Positions 23,035 through 34,012 of a stretch of DNA of 64,000 bases are shown here, piece by piece. The notes below the pieces were generated by a model, which did no database searches, was not told the origin of the DNA, and saw only the letters and a program-made list of their open reading frames with translations. Position 1 is the first letter of the stretch. Each line of letters opens with the position of its first letter. The DNA is from Bursaphelenchus xylophilus (Eukaryota > Nematoda > Chromadorea > Rhabditida > Aphelenchoididae). The position numbers were made by a program, and so were the translations under genes. The stretch lies in assembly GCA_904066235.2 (NCBI GenBank), contig CAJFCV020000004.1, positions 6,510,001 to 6,574,000 of the forward strand. The letters are read 5' to 3'.

Positions 23035-24276
23035 TTAGGTTGTCCAACAAATAATGACCCTCTTCGAAAAATTTATTTTTTCGGCAAAATTTACCGTAAT
23101 AACTGCGATGTATTTAATCAAAATAATTATCATGTGCTTTATCACGCTTGTTACAACGTGGCAAAAAGTTTTTTTATGTCTGTAGCTTAGGAACCCCGGC
23201 TTCTGGAGCCGATGAAACTTTTGAAGGCCTTTTCAAGTGTGTCTTGATTGTCGAATTCTCTACCACTGATGAAACGTGCTAGATTCTTGAACTGATGGTA
23301 ATGTGTATAGACCAGCTTTGACAAATAGGCTGGACAAGGGACAGTCTCCTATCTCTATTAAATCCGCTTCTGGAGGGTCATCTTTCAAAGGGGAGGTTCC
23401 GTGTAGCCGCTAAGAATTTTTGGACTTCTGCGGCGCATCGTTGAAGACAGACGCTGCCAAAAAACTGTCTTTCTGGATACAGTAGGGTATGGTATCTACA
23501 TTTTGGCCAGCTTTCAAGAAGCTGTATTGTACTATTCCCATGCTGCACCATCAAGAAGTAGTCATCACCTTGTTTTGGGGGGAGTCTGGCTTTGACAAGT
23601 CCCGCAGTGATACCCTAGGAGGCCTCCGTTCAGCATATCTGGTCTGGTTATCCCAGTAGGTCCTCTTTCCATCAGAGGCAACGATTCGATCCAGAAAACG
23701 GCACGCAAACGCGAGAAATGTAATGCTTCCACTCTTTGCTTTGATCCAATAAAATGGGAAAAATTTGCCGAGCATTTTTTGAATTCCATCGACATCGAAT
23801 GGTTAGCCGCCGATTAATTCAACAGCCAGACGATGTCAGAGACGCGTTGGATGTTGATTCTAGGATGTTCGCCAACCGACGACCTCAGGGTCAATTGATA
23901 AAGTTCGGTTTCCGTACTTTATCTTTGGGTCCCTTGCTGTCAAATCGTAATTTTTAAATCCATCGTTTCACCGTGTTCAGACTCAGAACACACTAGTCGA
24001 ACACAGCGTTGATACTTTGCGTAGCTTCTGAAACTTTCGCGTCCTGTTTTTGCCCGTAAAAGATGACAGCACGAACCGACTTTTTTTTGATAATTTTCGA
24101 TTAGGGCTAAATTACTGGAATTTGGTCCCAATATGACAAACGATACATCAAACGAAAGCCTGAAATCTCAGCTACAAAATGTTGTAATATTTCAAAATTC
24201 CATCATCGCTTGCCTTTTTTAGAGGCTTTAAACTTTTCCCCTCTCACAGAGGGTCATTATTTGTTGGACAACCTAA
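23035..24276. mobile_element. Mariner element (degraded), 1.24 kb
   Basis: Perfect inverted ends TTAGGTTGTCCAACAAATAA / complement, TA target duplication (23033-23034, 24277-24278) and 1,242 bp length are diagnostic of a full-length mariner. Its transposase (minus strand) is broken. Confidence 0.9.
23400..24131 (-). pseudogene. Broken mariner transposase
   Basis: Fragments in shifting frames recall mariner transposase. The clearest is FLDRIVASDGKRTYWDNQ followed by a PQNKVM segment at about 23551-23720, matching the region around the second catalytic Asp. A TGA stop replaces a Trp codon directly after KVMTTS. An HTH-like VKRWI...LR fragment lies near 23960-24000. Non-functional. Confidence 0.75.
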
Positions 24277-24494
24277 TATGTAGCTGTATTTTCTAAAGGG
24301 AAGCATTTTGTGAAAGTGCAGCGTCCGGAGAGTACAGCGGGTAGCTTCCACCTCTGCTGTTCTAGGGTGTCCTTGACCAGTTTTTCAACATGGGGTCTGG
24401 TGTGATCGTGATATAAAATTGGTCATTCCGGCCGGTTTAATCGTAGCTCTTTTTTCCCTGAGATTCTCCAATGATAAGATTTATTCGTTGCATA

Positions 24495-25889
24495 TCATAC
24501 TGAGAAAGGGAATACATTCTTGATCCTAACCTTCTTGATGACATCTTGATCGTCAGTCCACGAGTCCACAGTGTCATTTCTGTACATAAACCACAGTAAG
24601 TTTAAGTAGTCAGCCGTTAATACAAATATAGTGTTTACTGATGTTCTCAAGGTCCACAAAATGAGGATTATTGTGCTTGAGATTTGGATATTATCGATAA
24701 GCGCCAGTCGCATCCCCATTTTGCAATCTGAATGTAGTTTTCTGAGTTGATATATCTCAAGAAGGAATTTAGAGAGGAAAACGAAGACTCCAATGGTAAA
24801 ACAAGCAGTCACGGTATACAGGATGACTGTGCTTTCGGACTTTTTGTGACTTTGAAGACATTGTTTTGCAATGGGAGCATCATTAGTCTCGCTAAAAATA
24901 ATACTCCGCAGTTTTAGTTAATATATTTAATATTACCGTTGAATGTTTTCCTGTTTCCGTAGTCGCTTCAGCACTGAGAAATACATAGTCACATTTCCTA
25001 AGCAAACACAAAGAGTAACTAACAAGAAAACGGCGAGTAATGGAGAGCGACAGGAAAAGAAATCGCAATCTGGAAGGGTTTCGTTGAAGATAATCTGATA
25101 TTTGAATTACTTTTGTTTTGATCGAGATCAAGGATGAAGAAGATTGGCGAGAACAGAATTAAAATTGCTCCAGAGATGAACCATACACCCACATTTAAAA
25201 GAACCACATATTCCACTCGAAATTTGTTGTAAAAGGCGGAGAATTCGTTTCTGGCCTAAAGGAGATTTAACTGTGAATACAAAAACTTACATAGTCATGG
25301 ATGCTGCTCAAGATTTGAATCAGTCCGATTGAAGTCAATGGAAATACGACGACAAATAACGCCAGGAAGAGGAGAGAATCGAAGGACTCTTTGATTTCTG
25401 CCGTAAATCCAACGATCAAACTGATCAATGATGCAACCACATCCACAAAAAGCTGGTTGGAAATAAATCTAACCCATTACTAGATTGTATTAGCAAAACC
25501 TACGAGTATGTCCGTAATTTAACCGACGGGTTACGCAATGCAATGACAATTAATGTGAGCAGAATTATACATAATAACAGGTTGATCAAGGAGAGCGCCG
25601 GGACCAAGGATAAAATAAAGGCTGACGACTAAAAAAGCTTGCAAAAACATGGGCAACTTACTCTAATCTGTTCGTTTCTGACTGATATCCACCTGGACAG
25701 ATGGGACTCGTTCAGATGTCCTCTCCGTCTGCACGCTTCTAACCAACGAACATCATCCATGTTTGACTCGGTAAATGAGCGATTTGAAGAGGTCATCCCC
25801 TCTTTTTGCAAACATGAACATGTTGAGATTGTTGTGGTCACTCTCGACCTTTTCTCTTTTCCAAATCGAAAGCGTGAAACCAGATTCAT
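24495..25889 (-). CDS. Nematode-type 7TM receptor
   Basis: Seven hydrophobic segments can be read across several exons: FILSLVPALSLINLLLCI, VDVVASLISLIVGFTA, LLFLALFVVFPLTSIGL, VVLLNVGVWFISGAILILF, LLAVFLLVTLCVCLGNV, VILYTVTACFTIGVFVF and TIILILWTLRTSVNTIF. A loop with an N-glycosylation site and Cys (NETLPDCDFFSC) sits before TM5. The architecture fits a chemosensory or orphan receptor; no family motif was recognised. The start is uncertain: MNLVSRFRFG at 25889 opens the frame of the first coding exon, but upstream exons up to about 26381 (with a signal-peptide-like MLHILIPLALMAV) cannot be excluded. Confidence 0.6.
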
Positions 25890-26392
25890 TGCACCGTGAA
25901 CGAAAGGTCGGGGGACAATATTTGCATCTTCTTTTCACGATACTTAAGGTGTTCGGAGTCATCTTTGGTTTGAATTGTGAGATAATTTGCAATCATTTTG
26001 TCATCGCAGTCTTGCGTATTGGTAGCGATCATTCGGCTTTGATACCTCAAAAGCTATTATGGAATCAAAACAGACGAATAAGTTTACTACTATTTTTTTC
26101 TTATTATCTGAAGCACAAACATAGTCTCGAGTTGTTGGACTGACCGGAAGTCCATTTGAAAGAGGCCGGAATGCACTCTTCGTACTACTTATTTCTTTCT
26201 GTACTACCCAATAAGAAGAACAAACCCGGCCCCAGGCCTTTTTTTCACTGTTGTCAAGGTGATTCTCAAACTGCAGAGCGGGTTTTTGAGGGCCCGTGAA
26301 GGACTTCAACTTGGCCTTTTCCCTTTGAGAATTCTCACCTCGAACGGCCATTAGCGCGAGAGGAATAAGTATATGTAACATGTCAATTGGGA

Positions 26393-28951
26393 ATGGCTGA
26401 GTCGGTTCGAGTGATATGTCGTTGTCGTCCCTTCAATCAGCGGGAAATCAAGCTCAATTCGAAGGTAACCGTCAATCTTTTTCTCCATTTTATTATGTGA
26501 CTTTAAACAATTCTTTTATGTCATCAATTTACGATTATAAAATTTTTTTTCTACCGTATTTCAGCCATGCGTCGAAATGAACACGACCGTGGGCCAATGC
26601 GCCCTGAAGGCCTCAGATGCACCACCAAAGGTATTTACATTCGACGCGGTCTATTACATGGAATCGACGTCGGAGCAAATCTACAACGACATCATCTACC
26701 CATTAGTGGAGAATGTTGTCGAAGGGTATAACGGGACTGTATTTGCTTATGGACAAACGGGTTCAGGAAAGACTTATTCGATGCAAGGCGATGACAAGAT
26801 CCAAAGTACACGAGGAATCATCCCCAGAACATTCGAACAAATATTTGAGTCAATAGCTGTTGTTTCCCAAACAAAGTTTCTTGTTCACGTGTCTTACTTG
26901 GAGGTAAGAAGTCTAAATTTAAACACAAATTGTAGATTTACAACGAAGAAATACGAGACCTACTGGGAGAAAATCGTCAGCAAAAGTTGGATATAAAAGA
27001 ACGTGGAGATCGAGGGGTTTATGTGGCTGGACTGTCCATGCATGTCTGTCATAATGTTGAGGATTGTCTGAAACTGATGGATATTGGCTTCAATAATCGG
27101 CATGTTGGGGCAACTTTGATGAATAAAGACTCCAGTAGATCTCATTCCATCTTCACTATTTACGTGGAGGCTTTGTCAGAGAGCGGAACTATTAGAATGG
27201 GAAAGCTTAACCTAGTAGATCTGGCTGGAAGCGAACGACAAGCCAAGACTGGAGCAACTGGAGAGAGATTCAAGGAAGCTACCAAGATTAATCTCTCATT
27301 ATCTGCATTAGGTAATGTAATCTCTGCTCTGGTCGATGGGAAATCAAGTCACATTCCATATCGTGACTCCAAATTGACACGACTTCTTCAGGACTCGCTG
27401 GGAGGGAATACGAAAACGGTAATGATTGCGTGCATCTCGCCTTCGGACAACAACTATGATGAGACTCTCTCGACTCTCAGATACGCAAACAGAGCAAAGA
27501 ACATTAAGAATAAACCAAGAATTAATGAAGACCCTAAAGACGCCTTGCTCAGAGAGTATCAACAGGAAATTGAACGTCTGAAAGGCCTAGTGCAGCATGA
27601 CCGACCTGTCCAACCAACTGAGGATGTAGAAGAGATCAAAAAGAAATTAAGAGAAGAGTTTGCACATCAGATGGAACAACTGAGAACTAGCTATGAACAC
27701 GAACAACAGAGTAAAGCAAAGTTGGAAGAAGATCTGAATAAATTGAAAACACAGTACGAAAAGGCTGCAGCTGATGTAGAAATGGCTAAAAGATCCGAGA
27801 AACCAATGGATGAAGCGGAGGCCAAGAAACGGCTCGAACAACTGGAGCAGCAACTAGTTGGTGGAGAAGAGGCTAACAACGAGGCATTAAAACAAAAACG
27901 ACTTAAGAAAATGAAGGAAGCCGAGAAGAAGATGCAGAGACTGGCAGGTAGGCTCCCTCAGCTTGATCTAAAATTAATTTCAGAAGCCTTGAATGTTCAC
28001 AAAGACGATCCCTTGTTACATGTTTATAGTTCTACGCAGGATAAACTTGACGCCCTTACAAAGCAATATAACTTAGAAGTAGAAAAGGTAATTGTAGAAA
28101 TGAAATATAGATTCCTTTCATTAGGTTCGAGCGTTAGAAGCCGAGATCCATGATTTGCAAGGTGAATTTGAGTTGGACAGATTGGATTATCTAGAGACAA
28201 TAAGGAAACAGGACAAACAACTCAAATTGCTCCTACAAATCTTTGAAAGAGTTCAACCAGCTATCAGAAAAGACTCAAACTATCATGATTTACATAAGAT
28301 AAAGAAAGAAGCAATATGGAATGAAGACTATGGGCGCTGGATTCTTCCTGATCTCAACACTTCCAAAGGAGCATTGCCTAATGCTGCGCGTGGTAAGTGC
28401 AATACGATGGTGAGATTACTGTATTTTTAGTCATGCCGACTTCTCAATCTGATTTAAGTGATGATTATTTGGATGATGACTCCAGCACTGAGAGTCGACT
28501 TAAAAAGCGTTTGGAAGAGAGTGCCGGTTCTGACTTCATTAACAATTATTTCAAATCGCCTTCGAGAACGAACATTCTAGACAAGTACAGTGTCGATAGC
28601 AATAAACGGGGTAAGCCCAGATAATATAAACATATTCTTTCGGATCTTTATTTCGAAATTCTCCATTATATTATTGAAAGTATTCCCCAGGAAAGGCATT
28701 CCCACGTTAGTATCTTTATACATAGTGGTTCCTTCCCCTTTAACCGTTAATTATTTACAGAGAAGTCGAAGTTTCTGCAAAGGAATAATAGGACGGACGG
28801 TCTCATAAACGGAGTTTTATATACCGATGATTTGTATGGTCAACCGGGTCAACCACATCATCAGATGGACCAGCAACGCTCCAACAGCGCCCTGAGGAAA
28901 CCTCAACGTCTGGAAGCCCTTCAGGTCCCCAGAAACAAGTCATTCGCTTGA
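26393..28951 (+). CDS. osm-3: Kinesin-2 motor OSM-3 (KIF17 type)
   Basis: Seven exons (26393-26464, 26565-26903, 26936-27947, 27984-28087, 28125-28392, 28431-28610, 28761-28951) give about 721 residues. The N-terminal motor starts [18 protein letters not shown] and holds the P-loop GQTGSGKT, switch [10 protein letters not shown], switch II DLAGSE and the neck-linker region [21 protein letters not shown] coiled coil follows ([10 protein letters not shown] onwards) and a tail with [20 protein letters not shown]. Sequence matches homodimeric kinesin-2 OSM-3/KIF17 better than KIF3A/B. In C. elegans OSM-3 drives anterograde intraflagellar transport and builds the distal segment of sensory cilia. 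No good X-box was found in the 250 bp upstream. Confidence 0.95.
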
Positions 28952-30029
28952 TCGTGCTTTATCAGAGTTCTAATAAAAACTTGAATATTCTACTGTTCTT
29001 CCACACCCTATCTGACTTGTTGCATTTTCAAATCTGATTTTGGCGAGGGAAGCGTAGGAATATTCACCATGGCTCTTGGTTAAATTTATTTCAGTCTCTG
29101 CCGTCCAGTTTTTTTCACCCTTGTTGGTCCTTCGTCTTCGGGTATACGAGAGGAATGAAGAAAGGGCCCAACCGCTTTATTAAGACAGGTTGACTTTTGC
29201 GGTTAGAAACTCGCAAGTGACACATGAACTCGTCGTCCTCCACGCCAGAACAAAAAAGCCGAACTCTTTTTTGTTCTGAGCACAACTCTCTTCGGCCATA
29301 CAAATCTCATTTGATTTTGCTGCCCAATTTCGATGGAATAGGCGGCATTCGCTCTAGAAAACCCTGGGAGACATAAATGCAGGTGATTAACAAGTGTTTT
29401 CTTTCCTCCGAAAAGGCCTCTCGGCATTCATTTTTAATTTCTCAATTCAAAATTTTTCCAATGTTATCGAGGCCGTGCAGCAAACTTCGGGAGAAACGTT
29501 TTGTGAATTAGCGGACCAAACAAGTTATTCAGAAAGAAGAGCAGACTAGCGCTCTTTCTAACCAACACTCTCTTCATCAGTTATTCTGCCCTAAATAAAA
29601 CATTTTCAGACAATTGAAGGTTGTCCCGGGAGTAAAGGCCCATCAATTCCTCCTTCCTCAACATTCTTTTGCAAAATCAGTCTTATTACTTTGTTTTTAA
29701 TGACGGCTTTTTCGAGGTCATCGTGACCCCTTTTCTGGGTGTTCGCAAAAAAGTAGATTTACTCTGTAAACGTTTTTCTTGTCGATATTTTGGCCAATTG
29801 TTTTTAAATCCGCGATTATGATCGGGAATTACTGGTTGAAATTTTTTTTTGTAAGTTCTACTGAAATAGCGTTTGTCTCAATTGCGATTTTCTGTTTAAT
29901 GCGGGTTGACGCCCTTAATTATGTTGTTTGCCTGGTTATTTCTACGTGACTTGGGTCCTCTTTAGACATTTTACTTAATTTCATACCAGCAGTTTTAATT
30001 TTAAACGTTGCAGAATAAAGAAATATAAA
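28952..30029. other. Intergenic region
   Basis: About 1.1 kb between osm-3 and szy-2, both on the plus strand. No coding exon or inverted-repeat element recognised. Presumed 3' UTR and promoter sequence. Confidence 0.4.
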
Positions 30030-30646
30030 ATGGACGAGGAGTCAGCTGTTTCGTCGAAGGATCCCACCGAGTTCCTAAAACTTCAACCGAAGAAAAGCAT
30101 TCTGAAAGCCAAGCAGCCTTCTATTGACACCCAGGGCAGGCAGCTGAGCCAGGACGATGAGCACAAGAAGGCTCATTATGATGAGATGAATATCTTGGCC
30201 ACCCATCACCCAGCTGATAAAGATTATGGCCATATGAAGGTGAGTGCTTGTCTTTATCTGTCATGGTTTAGATCGATGAGCCCAAGACTCCGTATCATGC
30301 CTTCAGCGATTCTGAAGAAGACTCCTCTGCTTCTCAAAGTCGTCCACGACGTGTTTCTTTGGTAGGAAATGCTGTAGATGCCGAAGAGTTATGCAAAGGT
30401 TTGGCTGCAGCTGCTTCGGGGAATTTCCCAAGAAAATTGAGTGCTGCTGGATCAATGGGCGACGACGAAGAAATGGATGAATCTGAGATGACGCCGGAAC
30501 AAATTGGTAAAAATATGGTCACTTAACTTGATCTTATTTTAGCTCACAAACGGGAATTCGAACAGAAAAGGAAGAAGCATTACGATGAAGGAAGTGCTTT
30601 GAGAAGGGCCAAAGAATTGCTAGCTCAGGAGGACAACGAAGAATGA
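30030..30646 (+). CDS. szy-2: Protein phosphatase 1 inhibitor-2
   Basis: Three exons (30030-30240, 30273-30506, 30543-30646) give about 182 residues. The three I-2 signatures are present in order: PKKSILK (the KGILK-type PP1 docking site), HYDEMNI...[10 protein letters not shown] (the GSK3 site region), and [19 protein letters not shown] (the C-terminal helix that covers the PP1 active site). The rest is acidic and likely disordered. I-2 regulates PP1 in mitosis; the C. elegans homologue is SZY-2, a suppressor of zyg-1. Confidence 0.9.
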
Positions 30647-30783
30647 TACCTGGTTCCCTACTTTTATCTGTATGTTTACCTTCCTCCCAAAATCTTCCCA
30701 ATTATTGTAACTGTCACTTATTATAATTCTGGATGCATAATTCATGCTAATCTAAATTGTGAGTTAATTATAAACCGTTTATT

Positions 30784-33700
30784 TTAAATATTACTCTGGA
30801 GATCTGAGAGCCTGTTGAATGCTTTGAGATACTTCTCCGTTTGCTCTTTTGGGACCACCTGAACAGTCATATTAGGGTAGTTTGTTGGGGCGACAATGCT
30901 CTCTATGAATGTTCTACTGCGTCCTGTTGAACCCGCCATTGCAGTTACGACTATCCGCCCTGTAACTAATATAAATGAACGCGTTTCAAAGGTTTACCGC
31001 TTAGCTTATTTTTCTTCTGTCCGAGGACATTTGCCATCTCCCCTTCTTTAAGGACGAGGTCATGTGAATTGATCATCCGAGCCAAGTTGTTGTCCGCAAT
31101 CAACCTTCTTGTTATTGACCAGCATGTCTGATAGAACATGCATAGTTGATCTTGGGTTGCATCCTTTTGTAAGTTGTAAATTATAACCGTTATGTCTTCG
31201 GTTTGATTATCTATCTCCACTTTTGATGGATTGTAGAAAAAGAAGGATTCGCTCTCAGATACCGTAACTCTTTCTTGTTTTAGCTCGGAGATCCATTCGA
31301 TACTCGGAGCATAGATAGAACTCAAGGGTTTGGGATGATCTGACAACTCAGTTTTAGACGTTTCGGGTGTGAAGTCGTGTATTAGATGCCAATGGTTGGT
31401 GAATGGGGGCAGCGAGGATTCCAAAAGGTTTTCTTCGACAAGTTTTCTTGTCAATAGTATTCAACTCACCTTCTATGAAAGGGTACCTGAGAAACAAAGG
31501 GAAGAATTCAACTTTGGAATCTTCGATTATTGGTTTTGTAGAGCAAAATAAGTGCACCATTAGTGTACAATCGCGAGTTCTGAACTGTTGGCACGATGTG
31601 AAAAGAGAGCACCGCACACTGTCACGAACAAAAACGCTGCCTTTGCAAGGTCCGATGATTATAATGCAGTCTTCGCAATCGTCGATTGTAACCGATGATA
31701 CTGTATCCAATATGAGAAGCAAACAGTTCTGAAAGGGATTCACAAAACAACCTTCGGACTCACCTTACAGTTGTCGATGATAAATTGCTCTCCCTGAACA
31801 TCGCCTCGTCTTTTGACCATAACCTGGTCTTGAAGATCTTTGAATTGAACATCCCCAATAGCCGGTCTTGACTCCCTCTGCCTGAAATTACATTTACAAA
31901 TACGAATTTCTCTTACCACGAATATCCTTGGCTTGCCGCAGTAGTCTGTCCTATTGTGTATTGAGCTGAACGGTCCTGTTTGTAACAAGGGATGATGTTT
32001 AGAAACGATGACCAACAATTATTATCGCTAGCCATGGTGTCGCCAGGATTGTTGGCTTCGTGTGAGCGGTCCGGGGGACAGAAGGCGTCACATAAACAAG
32101 CTTTAAAGCCTCGGTGAATTACAGGGTGAAGACGTGCTGGCGGCGGAACAGGACTTTGTGGGGCCTACATTGGAATAAGTAATCATCACACAGGGTGGGC
32201 CAATCGATATTACCTTCTTGTTTTGGTCCGTCAATCCCGAATCAGTCTTTCCTAAATTTTGGATTGGTAAAATTCCTATTTTTACCCTGCTAAAATTTCA
32301 GGACTTTAGGGCAACATTGCAATTTACAGTGACTTCCTTGGTTTGAGTTTTGATTTTGGACCGCAAAATCGGTAAAACAATTTAAGGATCCGCTGTTATT
32401 TTGTTTTCAGGATGCTTAATGCACTATTTCAGGGTTACAATTTGAATAATCCAAAATTTCGGAAACATTGATTCAGGATTGACGGGGAAATTAACCAATA
32501 CAGGAGGGTAGTTTCGAGTGGCCCACCCTGTAGTTGTTTCCCTGAGATGGTAATACGAACCTTAAAACACGATTTTTGAGTCACTGCGTCAGCCGGTAGT
32601 GTGGGACGGTTTTACATTAGGAAAATTTTGATTTTGAGATTTTTGGCTCAATAGCTAACAGCCTTTTTATAGCGAATTTCCGCCTTTTTCAGGAACTGCG
32701 GGATCAAACCTGGGTCGCCAAATTTTTTTATAATTCTGGCGCACAACCACTATACTATGGAGGTTGGGGCACGGAATTTTGAACATATTATTTTACTTGT
32801 ATCCAAAGCAGAATTTTATGCTGACTCCGAATCTGCGATAAAATCCTGAGGCATTTTTGATCTAAAGAAGTTAGGGTCGGTTTTTATCAACCGGATTACA
32901 GTATCACCAATGTTACCGTAATTTCACAATAAAGAATCTACGATTGTCGAATTCCTGAGTATCATAAACCCCTTTATGTCAGGTTTTATCTCTGTAGTCG
33001 GACCGCATCGGCCTCCAGAAGCTTTGAAATATAAAAACGCATTTTGTAGAAATAATATGCCTTCCGGGCATAATTGGGCAAAAATGTTGTTTGCGTTTCT
33101 TCCACAAGCGCTAGCGATTATCTTATGCCAAAAATCTCAAAACCGGTATTTTCCTGAGACCACCGCTGCTATGACTCAAAAATCGTGTTTTAAATCTTTA
33201 AATTGTTATTATTACGATTTTAAAATGTGTTCTTAAAAAGTGCCAAAAATTGAAAAACCGTACCTGAGTTGTGAGTTGTGAGACGCTTAACGCGCGAGGT
33301 GTTATTGTACGAGTGGGATCCCTTGCGCCTTCGGGCAAAGACCAATTCAAAGATACAACGCCGGATTCCAAAGGTGCCGCAGTGTAATTAACGTCTAAAA
33401 GGCGCAGTTACTGGATTGGAAGATTATGTTTGTGAAGAGGACAGAGAATTGCGTGTCAGTCCATTTCCTTTCCCACTCACCGTCCGTGGCGAAAAAGTCA
33501 ATCTGCTCGTGGTTATTGTGATAAACCCCCACAAAGCGCGTTTGCTCGACTAATCGTTGTGGCCGAACTGCGGGCTCGGAGACGAAGGCTTGGTTGGTGT
33601 GACTGGATGATGATCGCCTGTCCTCCAGAGTGATTGAATCCGGATCCAAGCGGAGGAATTCCTCGAAGGAGCATAAATTGTCGACTTGGAAGTCGGCACA

Positions 33701-33867
33701 GTCGGTAGATTGCCGACTATAGTTGAGAGGGGGCTTGGGTCGAGCCGAGCCGTTCGAACTGGAGCAGCTGGGGAGCTCTTCGGAGGCCGAGCAACGTTCA
33801 GTCGCCACTTTAGCTGAAGCGGGAAGGGCTGGTCTCAATAGATTGGCAGCATCTTTGGGTTACCCAT
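30784..33867 (-). CDS. rpi-2: RP2 homologue with N-terminal extension
   Basis: The conserved body (from about 32035) reads YSWQRESRP, GEQFIIDNCKNC, SSVTIDDCEDCIIIIGPCKG, CQQFRTRDCTL, STKPIIEDS and WHLIHDFTPE, then a C-terminal domain ending NRLSDLQSNI. This is the TBCC domain plus C-terminal domain of RP2, the GAP for ARL3 at the cilium base, including the TBCC arginine finger position (QQFRTRD). Upstream exons at 32164 back to 33867 splice in frame to this body: MAKVATERCSASEELP (ATG G|CT at 33867/33813), 33481-33813, 33264-33394 and 31917-32164. This adds about 185 residues and removes the usual N-terminal MGC acylation site. An internal Met (MASDNNCW, 32035) could be an alternative start. 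A perfect X-box lies 31 bp upstream of 33867. Confidence 0.85.
32190..32534. repeat. Small inverted-terminal element
   Basis: CACAGGGTGGGCCAATCGA at the left is matched by TCGAGTGGCCCACCCTGTA at the right. No coding content. Lies in an RP2 intron just before the tRNA-bearing element at 32566. Confidence 0.55.
32566..33189. mobile_element. tRNA-bearing inverted-repeat element, copy 5 (TTAA type)
   Basis: Ends AACACGATTTTTGAGTCA / complement match for 18 bp and again further in (TTTTGAGATTTTTGGC), with TTAA on both sides (32562-32565, 33190-33193). Arms are more diverged than in copies 1-4 and ends are unrelated, so this is a different family with the same architecture. Confidence 0.7.
32697..32770 (-). 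pseudogene. tRNA-like unit inside copy 5
   Basis: Minus strand: A-box TAGTATAGTGGTTGTGC, of the tRNA-Asp/Glu type, and B-box CAGGTTTGATCCCGC. The anticodon arm has a GCGCC/GGCG stem with an oversized A/T-rich loop. No T run follows directly, unlike the other copies. Confidence 0.6.
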
Positions 33868-33898
33868 GCCTGTGTTTCCCCTGAGGCCACTATTTCAC

Positions 33899-33912
33899 GT
33901 TACCATAGATAC
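33899..33912 (-). promoter_or_regulatory. X-box (DAF-19/RFX site) before RP2
   Basis: GTATCTATGGTAAC on the minus strand fits the X-box consensus GTHNYYATRRNAAC at all 14 positions. It lies 31 bp upstream of the proposed RP2 start and about 100 bp past the stop of the gene upstream. X-boxes close to the start codon mark ciliary genes in C. elegans. Confidence 0.75.
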
Positions 33913-34012
33913 CATAAATTGGCTCAAAGATACTGAGTTATTAACTTCGACGAGGTAATCCTTTATTTATATATTAAAACCAGTGCATAACAACAACAAA
34001 ATGAATAAAGAG

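Noticed and set aside
26150..26392. X-box before osm-3
   Set aside because: The best candidate, GTTGTCAAGGTGAT, has three mismatches at fixed positions.
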